From a virus: a stretch of DNA of 25,113 nt. Numbering within the stretch: the first letter of the stretch is position 1; every line of letters begins with the position of its first letter. The translations under genes were made by a program, and so were the position numbers. Below the pieces are notes generated by a model. The model was not told the origin of the DNA. It did no database searches and saw nothing but the letters and a program-made list of their open reading frames with translations. Location: IMG/VR virus record IMGVR_UViG_3300044712_002117, positions 1-25,113 of that record, one strand, 5' to 3'. Shown in pieces: positions 15,031-21,160 of this stretch.

Positions 15031-15801
15031 TTAATTTTCGATTTCAGCGAGTTCCAAGCGGCGGCGTAGATTGTTCATGCGTACCTGCGCAGGATCAATC
15101 TTGTCGCTCTGCTCCGGGTGACTCTCGGTCGGCGCGGAGACTGGGAATAACTGATTCAATTTGTCAATCACAGTGCGCACCAGCGCACGATCGTCGGCAG
15201 TAATACTGCCGCTTTTCGAACGCGTGATCGCCTGTGTAAGGACCGCATAATCGATCCCTGCCGCGGTCAGTGCATTGCGCACTGCCACGTACGTGTCCGG
15301 ATAGGCAGGAAAAGTAACGGGGGAAACATCGTACAACTTCACTTCCAATAATCTGCGGATCGGATAATCGTTCTCCTGCTCGATCCATTCTGTGCGGACC
15401 GCGTCGAACGCAAACGACATTTGATCCACGTCCTTGCGGCGAATCGGCTCGAGCACCATGTCATTGATCAGGGCAGTCTGCGGTGGATCGCAATCGATCA
15501 GTAGACCTTGATCGTCCTCGCTTAAACGCAGTGTGCCACTCTTCACGCGCCCCAATACGAAGTTCATGTCATGGTTCCACAAGCAACGCGCATCGCCTTC
15601 TGTGATGGTCTTGGTAAAGGCGCCTGCCTGCAGCTCTTCGTAGAATGAACTGCCGATCAAAGTGCGGTTATCGAACAGTGCGGCATGTCCTTTGATCGTC
15701 GGCGCCTTCTCGGCGCGCATCTCGACTCGTAGTTCATCGAGACTCCAGAAGCGGGTCTGCATACCGGTGGTCTCGGGGAATTGAAAGGTTTTCTTGGTCA
15801 T
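15031..15801 (-). CDS. HK97-type prohead protease
   Basis: A protein of 256 residues from ATG at 15801; this start has GGAG six bases upstream and begins two bases after the portal stop, so longer readings from 15828 or 15813 are less likely. Family marks are visible: KGHAALFD, then SFYEELQAGAFTKTI, the catalytic His in LWNHD (residue about 77), the Ser in DQMSFAF (about 129), and the C-terminal LYDVSPVTFPAYPDT. It would cut the delta domain from the capsid protein and itself inside the prohead. The C-terminal ~80 residues are Gln/Pro/charged and may be its own cleavable or scaffold part. Confidence 0.95.
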   Translation of the reverse strand: MTKKTFQFPETTGMQTRFWSLDELRVEMRAEKAPTIKGHAALFDNRTLIGSSFYEELQAGAFTKTITEGDARCLWNHDMNFVLGRVKSGTLRLSEDDQGLLIDCDPPQTALINDMVLEPIRRKDVDQMSFAFDAVRTEWIEQENDYPIRRLLEVKLYDVSPVTFPAYPDTYVAVRNALTAAGIDYAVLTQAITRSKSGSITADDRALVRTVIDKLNQLFPVSAPTESHPEQSDKIDPAQVRMNNLRRRLELAEIEN

Positions 15802-15803
15802 GG

Positions 15804-17849
15804 TTATCTCCATGCTGTGATCATGCAATCACAGCCATCGTGGGCGGGCGGATGCCCAATATCGTTATTAACTCGCAGGGGACTATCAGCACCTTCCGGC
15901 TGGTAGCTTTCACCGGAAGCAATAAAGGTTTGTTCGACGCCCACCACGGCGCCATCCAGGTTGGAACAATACGGGCAGGACTTGTTGAACGAACGCCAGC
16001 GGATCTTCACGAAGCCTGCCGCCACATACACCATGCGTGCAGTGGCATTGTTCTCACGCGTAGACTCCAGCCGTGCGATCTCATCCGCACGCACATCCTG
16101 ATATGCATCGAGTGACTCATCCAATGCAGCGATCGGGTCTTCAGTCTCCAGCGCTGCCTGGATCCGCTTGCGAACATTCTCCAAGCTGATACCGGCATGC
16201 CGTGCTGCGTACATGTTGATGTAACTACGCACGAAGCGGTCCACCTGGTCGTTGAATTGTCCATCGGTAGCATTCACTTCATCGCCTGCCACACCAGCTA
16301 CCATATCGGCATAGGCGCTCATCACCGGTGTGAATTGACGTCGCACCAGTTCCTCATGCCGCTGGTAATATTGGTTGAGCCATAGATCCATTGATTGCGC
16401 ATCGCGCTTGCCTAAGCTCTTCTTGGCGGCATCCATCACATCGCGCATCTCGCGTCGTAAGACTCTCGCCGCCGTGTCGCGGAAGACCTTGCGCTGCGAT
16501 AACATCATGCGCCTGCGTGATGCCGCTGAGCGATTGGAGCGCAACTCACGATCATCAACAGTAGCAGCAGTGGCTCGTGTCTCAATGACTGGCGCATCTG
16601 CTCCACCGAGGTATCGCAATCCAGTAGAGTTATTTCCATCAACCGGCTGACTTAATTGATCAATAGTCGCCAAGTTGAGCGGAGCGAGATACACGTCACC
16701 ACCTTTGTATGGGTTCATGTTCTCTTTTTCACGGGCTTCGTTGGGGGATAAGAAACCCGTGGTTATACCTTGCACGAAAGCGGTGTAACGAGTTGCCAGA
16801 TCTGCACGCAGCAGGGCATCCACCAGGTGTTCAGCAAAATAGGTTTTGCGTTCGGTTGGGGTTAGCAAACTGCGGGAGATCTCCTGCTCCCAACGCACGA
16901 ACCAGGGCTGCATCGTGTACTTGATAAAACGTTCCCCGAATTGTTCAACGCTGGCATACGTCGCAGCTTTATCGCTTTCCGCCAGCATATCAAGCGAGAT
17001 ACCATACAACCGCGCGATGTCGGCGGTACCATATTGCAAGATACTTAAGAGTTCGGAATCTTTGTTGTCGACCCCAAGTTTTTCAACGCTCAAACCGTCT
17101 TCCAAAATGGCAAGCCGATGAGCATTCTCCAGCCCACGATGACGCGCTTCCCAATCACCCTTGATGCGTAAATAGGCTTTGTCGCTCAACTCTTTATCGC
17201 TCTTGAGAACAATGCCTGGCTCAGCGTTGTTGCCAAAGAAACGCGCGATATATTCCTGCACAGCCATTGACATGCCGATGGAGTGACGTGACTGTTGAAT
17301 CGGACTCAATGCCCATAAGCCATTGGTGGTGAACCAGCGTATATGCAGAATGTGATCTGAGGGCAGCCCCACATCCTGACCGCCTACTGAATCGGGCAAA
17401 GTGTAGATATAAACCAGCTTGCCATTGACGCGTTCCATTCGACGGACTTTGTCAGGGTTGAGCGGCCAGAGATACTTCACCCGCCCGGCATTATCGAACT
17501 CGATCTCGGAGAGTCCATTACCACGCAATGCCACATGTCCGGTGATCGTCTGCCGATAGGTCATGGCAGTCATCTCGGGGTTGGAAACTTCTCGCAGAAT
17601 GGGATATAGGTAATAATCATGAGCGCGGGTTTGCCCACGTTCCAGGCGTTTATAGGTGATCAGCGGCAGCATTGCTTCAACGTCTGAAAGTAACCGCACG
17701 CAGGAGAGTACACTCATATTTTGCAGAGCTGTCTCAGGCGTGACTTCCACACCGCTGTTCGTGTCCCACCCATACGCAGAGCGCAGCCAGCTAGGTGGCT
17801 CACTGCTGGGATGGAAACGTTTCTGCACCATGCTTGGATTCGGTAACAC
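15804..17849 (-). CDS. Portal protein fused to a MuF-like head morphogenesis domain
   Basis: The protein has 681 residues. Residues 1 to about 400 are an HK97-type portal: VLSCVRLLSDVEAMLPL near the start, TGHVALRGNGLSEIEFD, the DHILHIRWFTTNGLWALSPIQ motif, NNAEPGIVLKSD, and the YASVEQFGERFIKYTMQPWFVRWEQEISRSLL helix. From about 440 to 681 there is a helical region ending in a MuF-type C-terminus: W-x-SFNKSCPYC-SNLDG (Cys 625, 628) and IGHPPAHDGCDC (666-675), with the Cys/His spacing of that family. Portals normally stand alone with MuF as the next gene; here both are in one frame. The start is GTG at 17849, right after the previous TAA, with GGAG nine bases upstream. Confidence 0.92.
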   Translation of the reverse strand: MLPNPSMVQKRFHPSSEPPSWLRSAYGWDTNSGVEVTPETALQNMSVLSCVRLLSDVEAMLPLITYKRLERGQTRAHDYYLYPILREVSNPEMTAMTYRQTITGHVALRGNGLSEIEFDNAGRVKYLWPLNPDKVRRMERVNGKLVYIYTLPDSVGGQDVGLPSDHILHIRWFTTNGLWALSPIQQSRHSIGMSMAVQEYIARFFGNNAEPGIVLKSDKELSDKAYLRIKGDWEARHRGLENAHRLAILEDGLSVEKLGVDNKDSELLSILQYGTADIARLYGISLDMLAESDKAATYASVEQFGERFIKYTMQPWFVRWEQEISRSLLTPTERKTYFAEHLVDALLRADLATRYTAFVQGITTGFLSPNEAREKENMNPYKGGDVYLAPLNLATIDQLSQPVDGNNSTGLRYLGGADAPVIETRATAATVDDRELRSNRSAASRRRMMLSQRKVFRDTAARVLRREMRDVMDAAKKSLGKRDAQSMDLWLNQYYQRHEELVRRQFTPVMSAYADMVAGVAGDEVNATDGQFNDQVDRFVRSYINMYAARHAGISLENVRKRIQAALETEDPIAALDESLDAYQDVRADEIARLESTRENNATARMVYVAAGFVKIRWRSFNKSCPYCSNLDGAVVGVEQTFIASGESYQPEGADSPLRVNNDIGHPPAHDGCDCMITAWR

Positions 17850-18065
17850 TTACTTCTTCTCCTTCACGGTGACCGCCAGCCAGGTGACAAAAAAGCTGGT
17901 GGCAATGTTGACTGCGGTCAGCACCGCACCCAAGACCAGGCATGCCATGCCCCAGCCGAAAACGAGCCCGACGCCCACAAACAAAAAAAGCAGCCCAGCC
18001 CAATAAGCTAGGTCGTTTCTGCTGAAACGGGCAGCGGGTTTTACTTGTGATTCCTGGACACTCAC
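17850..18065 (-). CDS. Small two-helix membrane protein
   Basis: A 71-residue protein. The start is set at the GTG at 18065, which overlaps the previous stop as GTGA and has GGAG six bases upstream; the GTG at 18077 is less likely. Two hydrophobic helices at about residues 16-33 and 36-60 (LAYWAGLLFLFVGVGLVFGW, then a helix with GAVLTAVNIATSFFVTWLAV) with a short turn, a basic N-terminus and VKEKK at the end, so both ends probably face the cytoplasm. This layout fits a class II holin, but the gene sits before the portal rather than beside an endolysin, so superinfection exclusion or a membrane anchor is also possible. Confidence 0.72.
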   Translation of the reverse strand: MSVQESQVKPAARFSRNDLAYWAGLLFLFVGVGLVFGWGMACLVLGAVLTAVNIATSFFVTWLAVTVKEKK

Positions 18066-18352
18066 GACTTGCTCCACTTCTCACGCAGTCCGAAGAAGGT
18101 CATCATTCGATTGACCACAATGCCTTCGAACTGCTTTTCAGATAAATTCGAAAACGGGAAATCGCTATTCTTGGTGATGCGGGTGGCGGTGATCAACATG
18201 CCATCCGAAACCGTCTCGATCCGTTTACGCAGGGAATGCGGCAGGGCATCCAGCGTAAAGGTAACGGTGAACGGACCTTCCTCATCGCTGAGGATATAAA
18301 CTGCCGCCAAGATCAAGGCACCGGCGATCATCAAGCCTTTGTTATTCGTCAT
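18062..18352 (-). CDS. Small membrane-anchored protein, function unknown
   Basis: A 96-residue protein from ATG at 18352, which overlaps the upstream stop as ATGA; readings from upstream would run across the preceding gene and are rejected. The N-terminus MTNNKG is followed by a hydrophobic helix (LMIAGALILAAVYIL), then a soluble, charged domain of about 70 residues with strands TVTFTLDALPHSL and a helix FEGIVVNRMMTFFGLREKWSKS. It reads as a signal-anchored protein. It is the second-to-last of four coupled small genes between the structured RNA and the portal. No family recognised. Confidence 0.7.
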   Translation of the reverse strand: MTNNKGLMIAGALILAAVYILSDEEGPFTVTFTLDALPHSLRKRIETVSDGMLITATRITKNSDFPFSNLSEKQFEGIVVNRMMTFFGLREKWSKS

Positions 18353-18705
18353 GGTTTTCCAAAGGTGATGGTGGCTGCGCCGGTCAACAAGGACCAGATC
18401 AACCCGATCATCGAAACGCCAAAGATGGTGGCAACCCAGACGCCGATCTGATACCCGAGCCACATCACATTAACCTTCTTTTTGACATCGTCCACGTCCG
18501 TAGAAAGCGTGGACATGTTTTTGCTCATGGACACATAGCCATTTTCAGCAGCGCTGACGCGATCCTTCATATTCATGATCACGGTCATCGCATCTCGCAG
18601 GACTGTGAAAGCAAAACGGAGACCGATCTTGGTCGAGAGATCGTCTTGCTCAAGTAAGTCGTCGATCTGCTGAAGCAGATTGTCGTTGCTGGATGCTGGT
18701 GCCAT
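18349..18705 (-). CDS. Coiled-coil protein with C-terminal membrane anchor (XhlA-like layout)
   Basis: The protein has 118 residues. Residues 1-75 are helical and charged, with a heptad-like stretch ending in SKNMSTLSTDVDDVKKKV; a single hydrophobic helix of about 25 residues follows (LGYQIGVWVATIFGVSMIGLIW), then a short tail. The order coiled coil, helix, short tail is like the XhlA group of lysis-associated phage proteins, though the sequence is not convincingly the same family. The ATG overlaps the upstream stop as TAATG. With its neighbours it forms a small membrane-directed module. Confidence 0.68.
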   Translation of the reverse strand: MAPASSNDNLLQQIDDLLEQDDLSTKIGLRFAFTVLRDAMTVIMNMKDRVSAAENGYVSMSKNMSTLSTDVDDVKKKVNVMWLGYQIGVWVATIFGVSMIGLIWSLLTGAATITFGKP

Positions 18706-19037
18706 TACGCTTTAAATGTCTCGATCGCACGCGCTAAATGATGAATGGCTTCAGCCAAAGCGCTCGGCACTTCTTCCAGGCTGATCACATCCACATATTC
18801 GATGCTGCCATCCGCTTCCCTCACGCGGACCCACTCAGGCTTGGTCGGGTTTTGCGGGACGAGGCGTGCGTAAGGCACACCATTGATGTTATGAATGCTG
18901 TAGGCTTGCAATTGTTTTCCCACTGCTTCTGTGCGCAACCGGATCGAGCCATCCGACTCTGCTCGCGGAGTATCTCGCACGATCAAGCCGCGCGGCTGTT
19001 TGACGATCAATAGAAATCTTGGTGCTTCTTGTGCCAT
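18705..19037 (-). CDS. Possible SH3-like domain protein, first gene of the small membrane module
   Basis: A 110-residue protein. Two adjacent ATGs at 19040 and 19037 follow AGGAG at 19047-19043; the second has the better spacing. The stretch FLLIVKQPRGLIVRDTPRAESDG..., with a later PEWVRVREADGSIEYVDV, resembles a bacterial SH3 domain (LxVRxxP, then a W-V-x-V strand), which often binds cell wall or peptides. The C-terminal ~25 residues form an amphipathic helix. It is about 18 bases downstream of the terminator of the structured RNA, so its expression probably needs read-through or an antitermination step. The SH3 assignment is tentative. Confidence 0.68.
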   Translation of the reverse strand: MAQEAPRFLLIVKQPRGLIVRDTPRAESDGSIRLRTEAVGKQLQAYSIHNINGVPYARLVPQNPTKPEWVRVREADGSIEYVDVISLEEVPSALAEAIHHLARAIETFKA

Positions 19038-19056
19038 CATTACTCCTGTTATGTGC

Positions 19057-19095
19057 AAACAAAAACGCCCGACGACTCATGTGAGTCGTCGGGCG
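19057..19095 (-). terminator. Intrinsic terminator
   Basis: A 14-bp perfect stem (arms CGCCCGACGACTCA and complement at 19066-19079 and 19082-19095, with TG at the plus-strand centre) is followed on the minus strand by GTTTTTGTTT, a U-tract. There is no U-tract on the plus side, so it works for minus-strand transcripts. It ends the small RNA and probably reads from the two-gene cassette, and lies just upstream of the first late small gene. Confidence 0.9.
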
Positions 19096-19187
19096 CATCA
19101 GTTCCGACTAGCGTCCCGGTCTACACCAGGACTGCATAAATTATATAAATGTGGCGAGCGGCTTGAGGGGGGCAAGTCGCCCACCAC
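19057..19187 (-). ncRNA. Candidate structured small RNA (about 130 nt), three hairpins
   Basis: A self-contained transcription unit. From the predicted start G19187 the RNA forms (1) a 15-bp stem, GTGGTGGGCGACTTG with 19165-19151, loop CCCCCCT; (2) after an A/U linker, a 7-bp stem GTCCTGG/CCGGGAC with a 6-base loop at 19132-19113; (3) the 14-bp terminator stem. Stem 1 contains two G-U pairs and one A-C mismatch read as minus-strand RNA; read as plus strand the wobbles become C-A mismatches, so the minus strand is the folded one. There is no open frame of useful size. I do not recognise an RNA family. Its G19187 start coincides with the first stem base, as expected for a real RNA 5' end. Confidence 0.72.
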
Positions 19188-19193
19188 AAAAAT

Positions 19194-19222
19194 AGTTTAG
19201 CATTTTGAATTTAATATGTCAA
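19194..19222 (-). promoter_or_regulatory. Promoter of the structured small RNA
   Basis: A perfect -35 TTGACA (19222-19217), a 17-base spacer, and -10 TAAACT (19199-19194; four of six consensus bases). The predicted start is six to seven bases on, at G19187, the first base of stem 1. Unlike the two promoters at 20710-20848, the spacer holds no GAAC-N4-GTTC palindrome. Confidence 0.7.
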
Positions 19223-19279
19223 TAGGGAGTTTTTAAAGGGAGTAGCTTACTTCTACTTGGACATATTGGGAATACAGTT

Positions 19280-19744
19280 CTATTTATTATCTTTTCTGGA
19301 TGTATTATGATTTTCGAACTGCAAAATCACAAAGACACTATTTGCTGTGTCATACAAAATATAAATAGCATACGAGAAGATGGCAACCAAGATTACTTCG
19401 GTAATGAAGGTCACTAATGGATAGTTCGTACTGATCAATGAACTTGATCCGATTACTTGGGTGATAAGAGCAAGAACTACTAAGGCGATTTGTTCAGCAA
19501 TAGAAGCTTTCATCTCTTTAGCCGTTCGAGAAAAATCTCCTCCAAGCTGATCTGATATTTCTCGAATTTTAGTCAACACAACACTTATTGTAGTTGTATT
19601 GATTGCCACTAATGCAATTAATAATGTAATCAAATTCTCAGACAAAAATTTTGAAATGAAATTGGATTGCAGTTGATGATCCAGCCAAGTAATCAAAATG
19701 CCAACCACAAGGAACAAACTTATATTTTTTGCGTGCTCCATCAT
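19280..19744 (-). CDS. Four-helix membrane protein of AT-rich two-gene cassette
   Basis: The protein has 154 residues. Hydrophobic helices are at about 8-22, 36-58, 83-98 and 108-131; between helices 2 and 3 is a charged cytoplasmic loop with KIREISDQLGGDFSRTAKEMKAS. The end, NHNTSRKDNK, is polar. The ATGATGG start overlaps the stop of the upstream gene as ATGA, so the two are made together. Base composition is much more AT-rich than the phage genes on either side, a sign of recent acquisition. The pair looks like a lysogenic-conversion cassette; a membrane effector of an anti-phage or superinfection-exclusion system is one possibility. No family recognised. Confidence 0.75.
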   Translation of the reverse strand: MMEHAKNISLFLVVGILITWLDHQLQSNFISKFLSENLITLLIALVAINTTTISVVLTKIREISDQLGGDFSRTAKEMKASIAEQIALVVLALITQVIGSSSLISTNYPLVTFITEVILVAIFSYAIYILYDTANSVFVILQFENHNTSRKDNK

Positions 19745-20604
19745 TGCAACATCTTCCTTAATTGATCAACCAAATCTTCCGGGATGTTCTCGCCAGTAAA
19801 ATATATCTCATCTACTTCGGTTGATTTGATACTGTCCTCTGTTTTAATTAATTTTCTCAGCCCCTTGATTTTCAGATGTACTGTTCCCCCTCCTTCCGAA
19901 GCGTAATTAACTAGACTATTAGTGAAACTGTCACTTTCTGATAATGTCAACGACTCCTTATTTGGGGCCTGCAATGAAACATTCGTATGTAGTGAATTCG
20001 TTCTGCTTTTTATTTCTCCTAAATCCAATTCTAGTCCTTTAGATATATTAGCTAAATTAGGCGCAACCATATAAAATTGCGTCTTTGTAATTCGATTAGT
20101 ATGACTTTTAACAATATTCCAAAATTCGTTCTTTACAAACGTGGGAAGTACTTCTAATGTCAATCTGTAATTACGGAGTTTGTCATTTATATTTGAGATT
20201 AGAATATTGGAAACTGTTGACGTTCTATAAAAAGCCTCTTCTTCAAGTTCTATCGCTATCATTTGGCTATTTGGATCATTATTTATAACCACATAGACGG
20301 ACGGCCAGTTGTCAATTTCCTCCTTTTCAAAATCCTTTGTAAATCTGGTCAAGCTCCTATTTGCACCAATTTTCAGAACAAAGTACCCATTAACTTCATG
20401 AAGTTGATGAGTTAGTTCTGCTCGTGGATGATGGAATTCATTTAGATTCCGAATTACATCAGCAAAAAATTCATTTTTTCTGCTCTTTAATTCTTCTAAA
20501 CTCAATATTTGCTTTTGAGGGAAAAATAGGTCTAATTGTTCTTCGACGATAGTTGGCAGTATTTGAAACCGATACAACTGGAATGTGCGGCTGGTCTTAT
20601 TCAT
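19741..20604 (-). CDS. Unrecognised protein, putative partner of the four-helix membrane protein
   Basis: A 287-residue protein from ATG at 20604 with AAGGGG about eight bases upstream; an earlier ATG at 20652 overlaps a TATAAT and has a weak site. It has no membrane segment. Residues 1-110 start FQLYRFQILPTIVEEQLDLF, with a Lys/Glu-rich helix and a VVINNDPNSQMIAIE strand-turn; residues 130-185 have NDKLRNYRLTLEVLP and FYMVAPNLANIS; residues 230-260 have NYASEGGGTVHLKIKG, like a nucleotide- or nucleic-acid-binding beta element; the end is helical. I recall this kind of protein as a stand-alone family with conserved L.RFTKDFEKEEI.NWP.V.VVINNDP but cannot name it. It is AT-rich and driven by tandem LexA-box promoters. 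Confidence 0.75.
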   Translation of the reverse strand: MNKTSRTFQLYRFQILPTIVEEQLDLFFPQKQILSLEELKSRKNEFFADVIRNLNEFHHPRAELTHQLHEVNGYFVLKIGANRSLTRFTKDFEKEEIDNWPSVYVVINNDPNSQMIAIELEEEAFYRTSTVSNILISNINDKLRNYRLTLEVLPTFVKNEFWNIVKSHTNRITKTQFYMVAPNLANISKGLELDLGEIKSRTNSLHTNVSLQAPNKESLTLSESDSFTNSLVNYASEGGGTVHLKIKGLRKLIKTEDSIKSTEVDEIYFTGENIPEDLVDQLRKMLQ

Positions 20605-20709
20605 AAGAAGCCCCTTCACGATGAAAACAATTATTGAAACACGAGTTTTCATTATATCACCGCTTTTTTAAGAGCATGCCGCGCATTGTTTAGCCAGTTA
20701 TTTAAATTT

Positions 20710-20738
20710 ACTATAACAGAATATTTGTTCTATGTCAA
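20710..20738 (-). promoter_or_regulatory. Promoter B with LexA-like operator in spacer
   Basis: -35 TTGACA (20738-20733), 17-base spacer, -10 TATAGT (20715-20710). The spacer holds AGAATATTTGTTCT at 20718-20731, a palindrome with one mismatch in its five-base arms and the core of the Gram-positive SOS box. It points at the AT-rich cassette, leaving about 100 bases of leader. Regulator (host LexA or phage repressor) is inferred. Confidence 0.75.
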
Positions 20739-20773
20739 ACAAGCTGTTATGTTTGCTTTCTCAAATATTAAAC

Positions 20774-20812
20774 GACAAACGCCGGGGTGAGGGGGGCACC
20801 CAAGCGCTTGTC
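20774..20812 (-). promoter_or_regulatory. C-loop hairpin at the 5' end of the promoter A transcript
   Basis: A 16-bp stem (GACAAGCGCTTGGGTG with 20789-20774, two G-U wobbles and one U-C mismatch in minus-strand RNA) closes a CCCCCCT loop. The first base, G20812, lies at the expected start site of promoter A. Loop and stem length match stem 1 of the small RNA at 19151-19187. It could be the start of a second small RNA or a 5' leader element of the two-gene cassette mRNA. Confidence 0.75.
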
Positions 20813-20819
20813 ATTTAGG

Positions 20820-20848
20820 ATTTTAGAACAAACGTTCTGTTTTGTCAA
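20820..20848 (-). promoter_or_regulatory. Promoter A with perfect LexA-like operator in spacer
   Basis: -35 TTGACA (20848-20843), 17-base spacer, -10 TAAAAT (20825-20820). The palindrome AGAACAAACGTTCT at 20825-20838 lies in the spacer and matches GAAC-RNRY-GTTC exactly, the Gram-positive SOS box. The promoter begins just after the end of the gene at 20857-21087 and drives the leader hairpin and probably the AT-rich cassette. Confidence 0.8.
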
Positions 20849-20856
20849 GGGTGGTT

Positions 20857-21087
20857 TTATCCTCTGACGTATTCGCCTGTGTGGTGCAGTTGGTCGCGTA
20901 TACCAGTCAGCGTCTCTGCAATACTTGCCAGATCCCCCACGTGGCACCAGTTGTGACCACCCTGACAACTGGCATCACGATCATGCTTCTGCATTCCAGC
21001 TGTGATCTGCTTCAGCAATTTTGCGATCTCGGCTTGTTTCTGCTCATATTCTTTCAGTGCATTTCGACTCTCAAGTGTGTGGTCCAT
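20857..21087 (-). CDS. Small phage protein with Cys/His motif
   Basis: A 76-residue protein from the ATG at 21087, which has AGGAG six bases upstream; upstream readings extend past this. The first 35 residues are a charged helix (ALKEYEQKQAEIAKLLKQI) and the second part carries CQGGHNWCHVGDLASIAETLTGIRDQL. The C-x3-H-x2-C-H-x-G-D motif could bind a metal, and a (H/N)-W-C-H-V-G-D core occurs in small phage proteins I have seen next to packaging genes, with no known role. It lies directly downstream of the large terminase and before promoter A. Confidence 0.72.
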   Translation of the reverse strand: MDHTLESRNALKEYEQKQAEIAKLLKQITAGMQKHDRDASCQGGHNWCHVGDLASIAETLTGIRDQLHHTGEYVRG

Positions 21088-21160
21088 AGTGGCTCCTGTT
21101 ACCTTCATTACCCCTCTCAATGCGACTAAAGTCAAGTAATTTATTAGCGAGCATTTGGGC

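Noticed and set aside
19140-19145. Perfect TATAAT on the minus strand as a promoter for the late small genes
   Set aside because: No acceptable -35 lies 16-18 bases upstream, and the bases form the A/U linker between two stems of the structured RNA. The TTGACA-N17-TAAACT promoter upstream explains the region better.
20651-20656. TATAAT immediately before the AT-rich cassette
   Set aside because: The -35 position reads GCATGC, far from consensus. Promoters A and B upstream are far stronger, although a weak third start cannot be excluded.
20768-20968. Minus-strand open frame of 66 codons across promoter A
   Set aside because: It overlaps the Cys/His protein in another frame and runs through the promoter and leader hairpin; the protein is basic and featureless.
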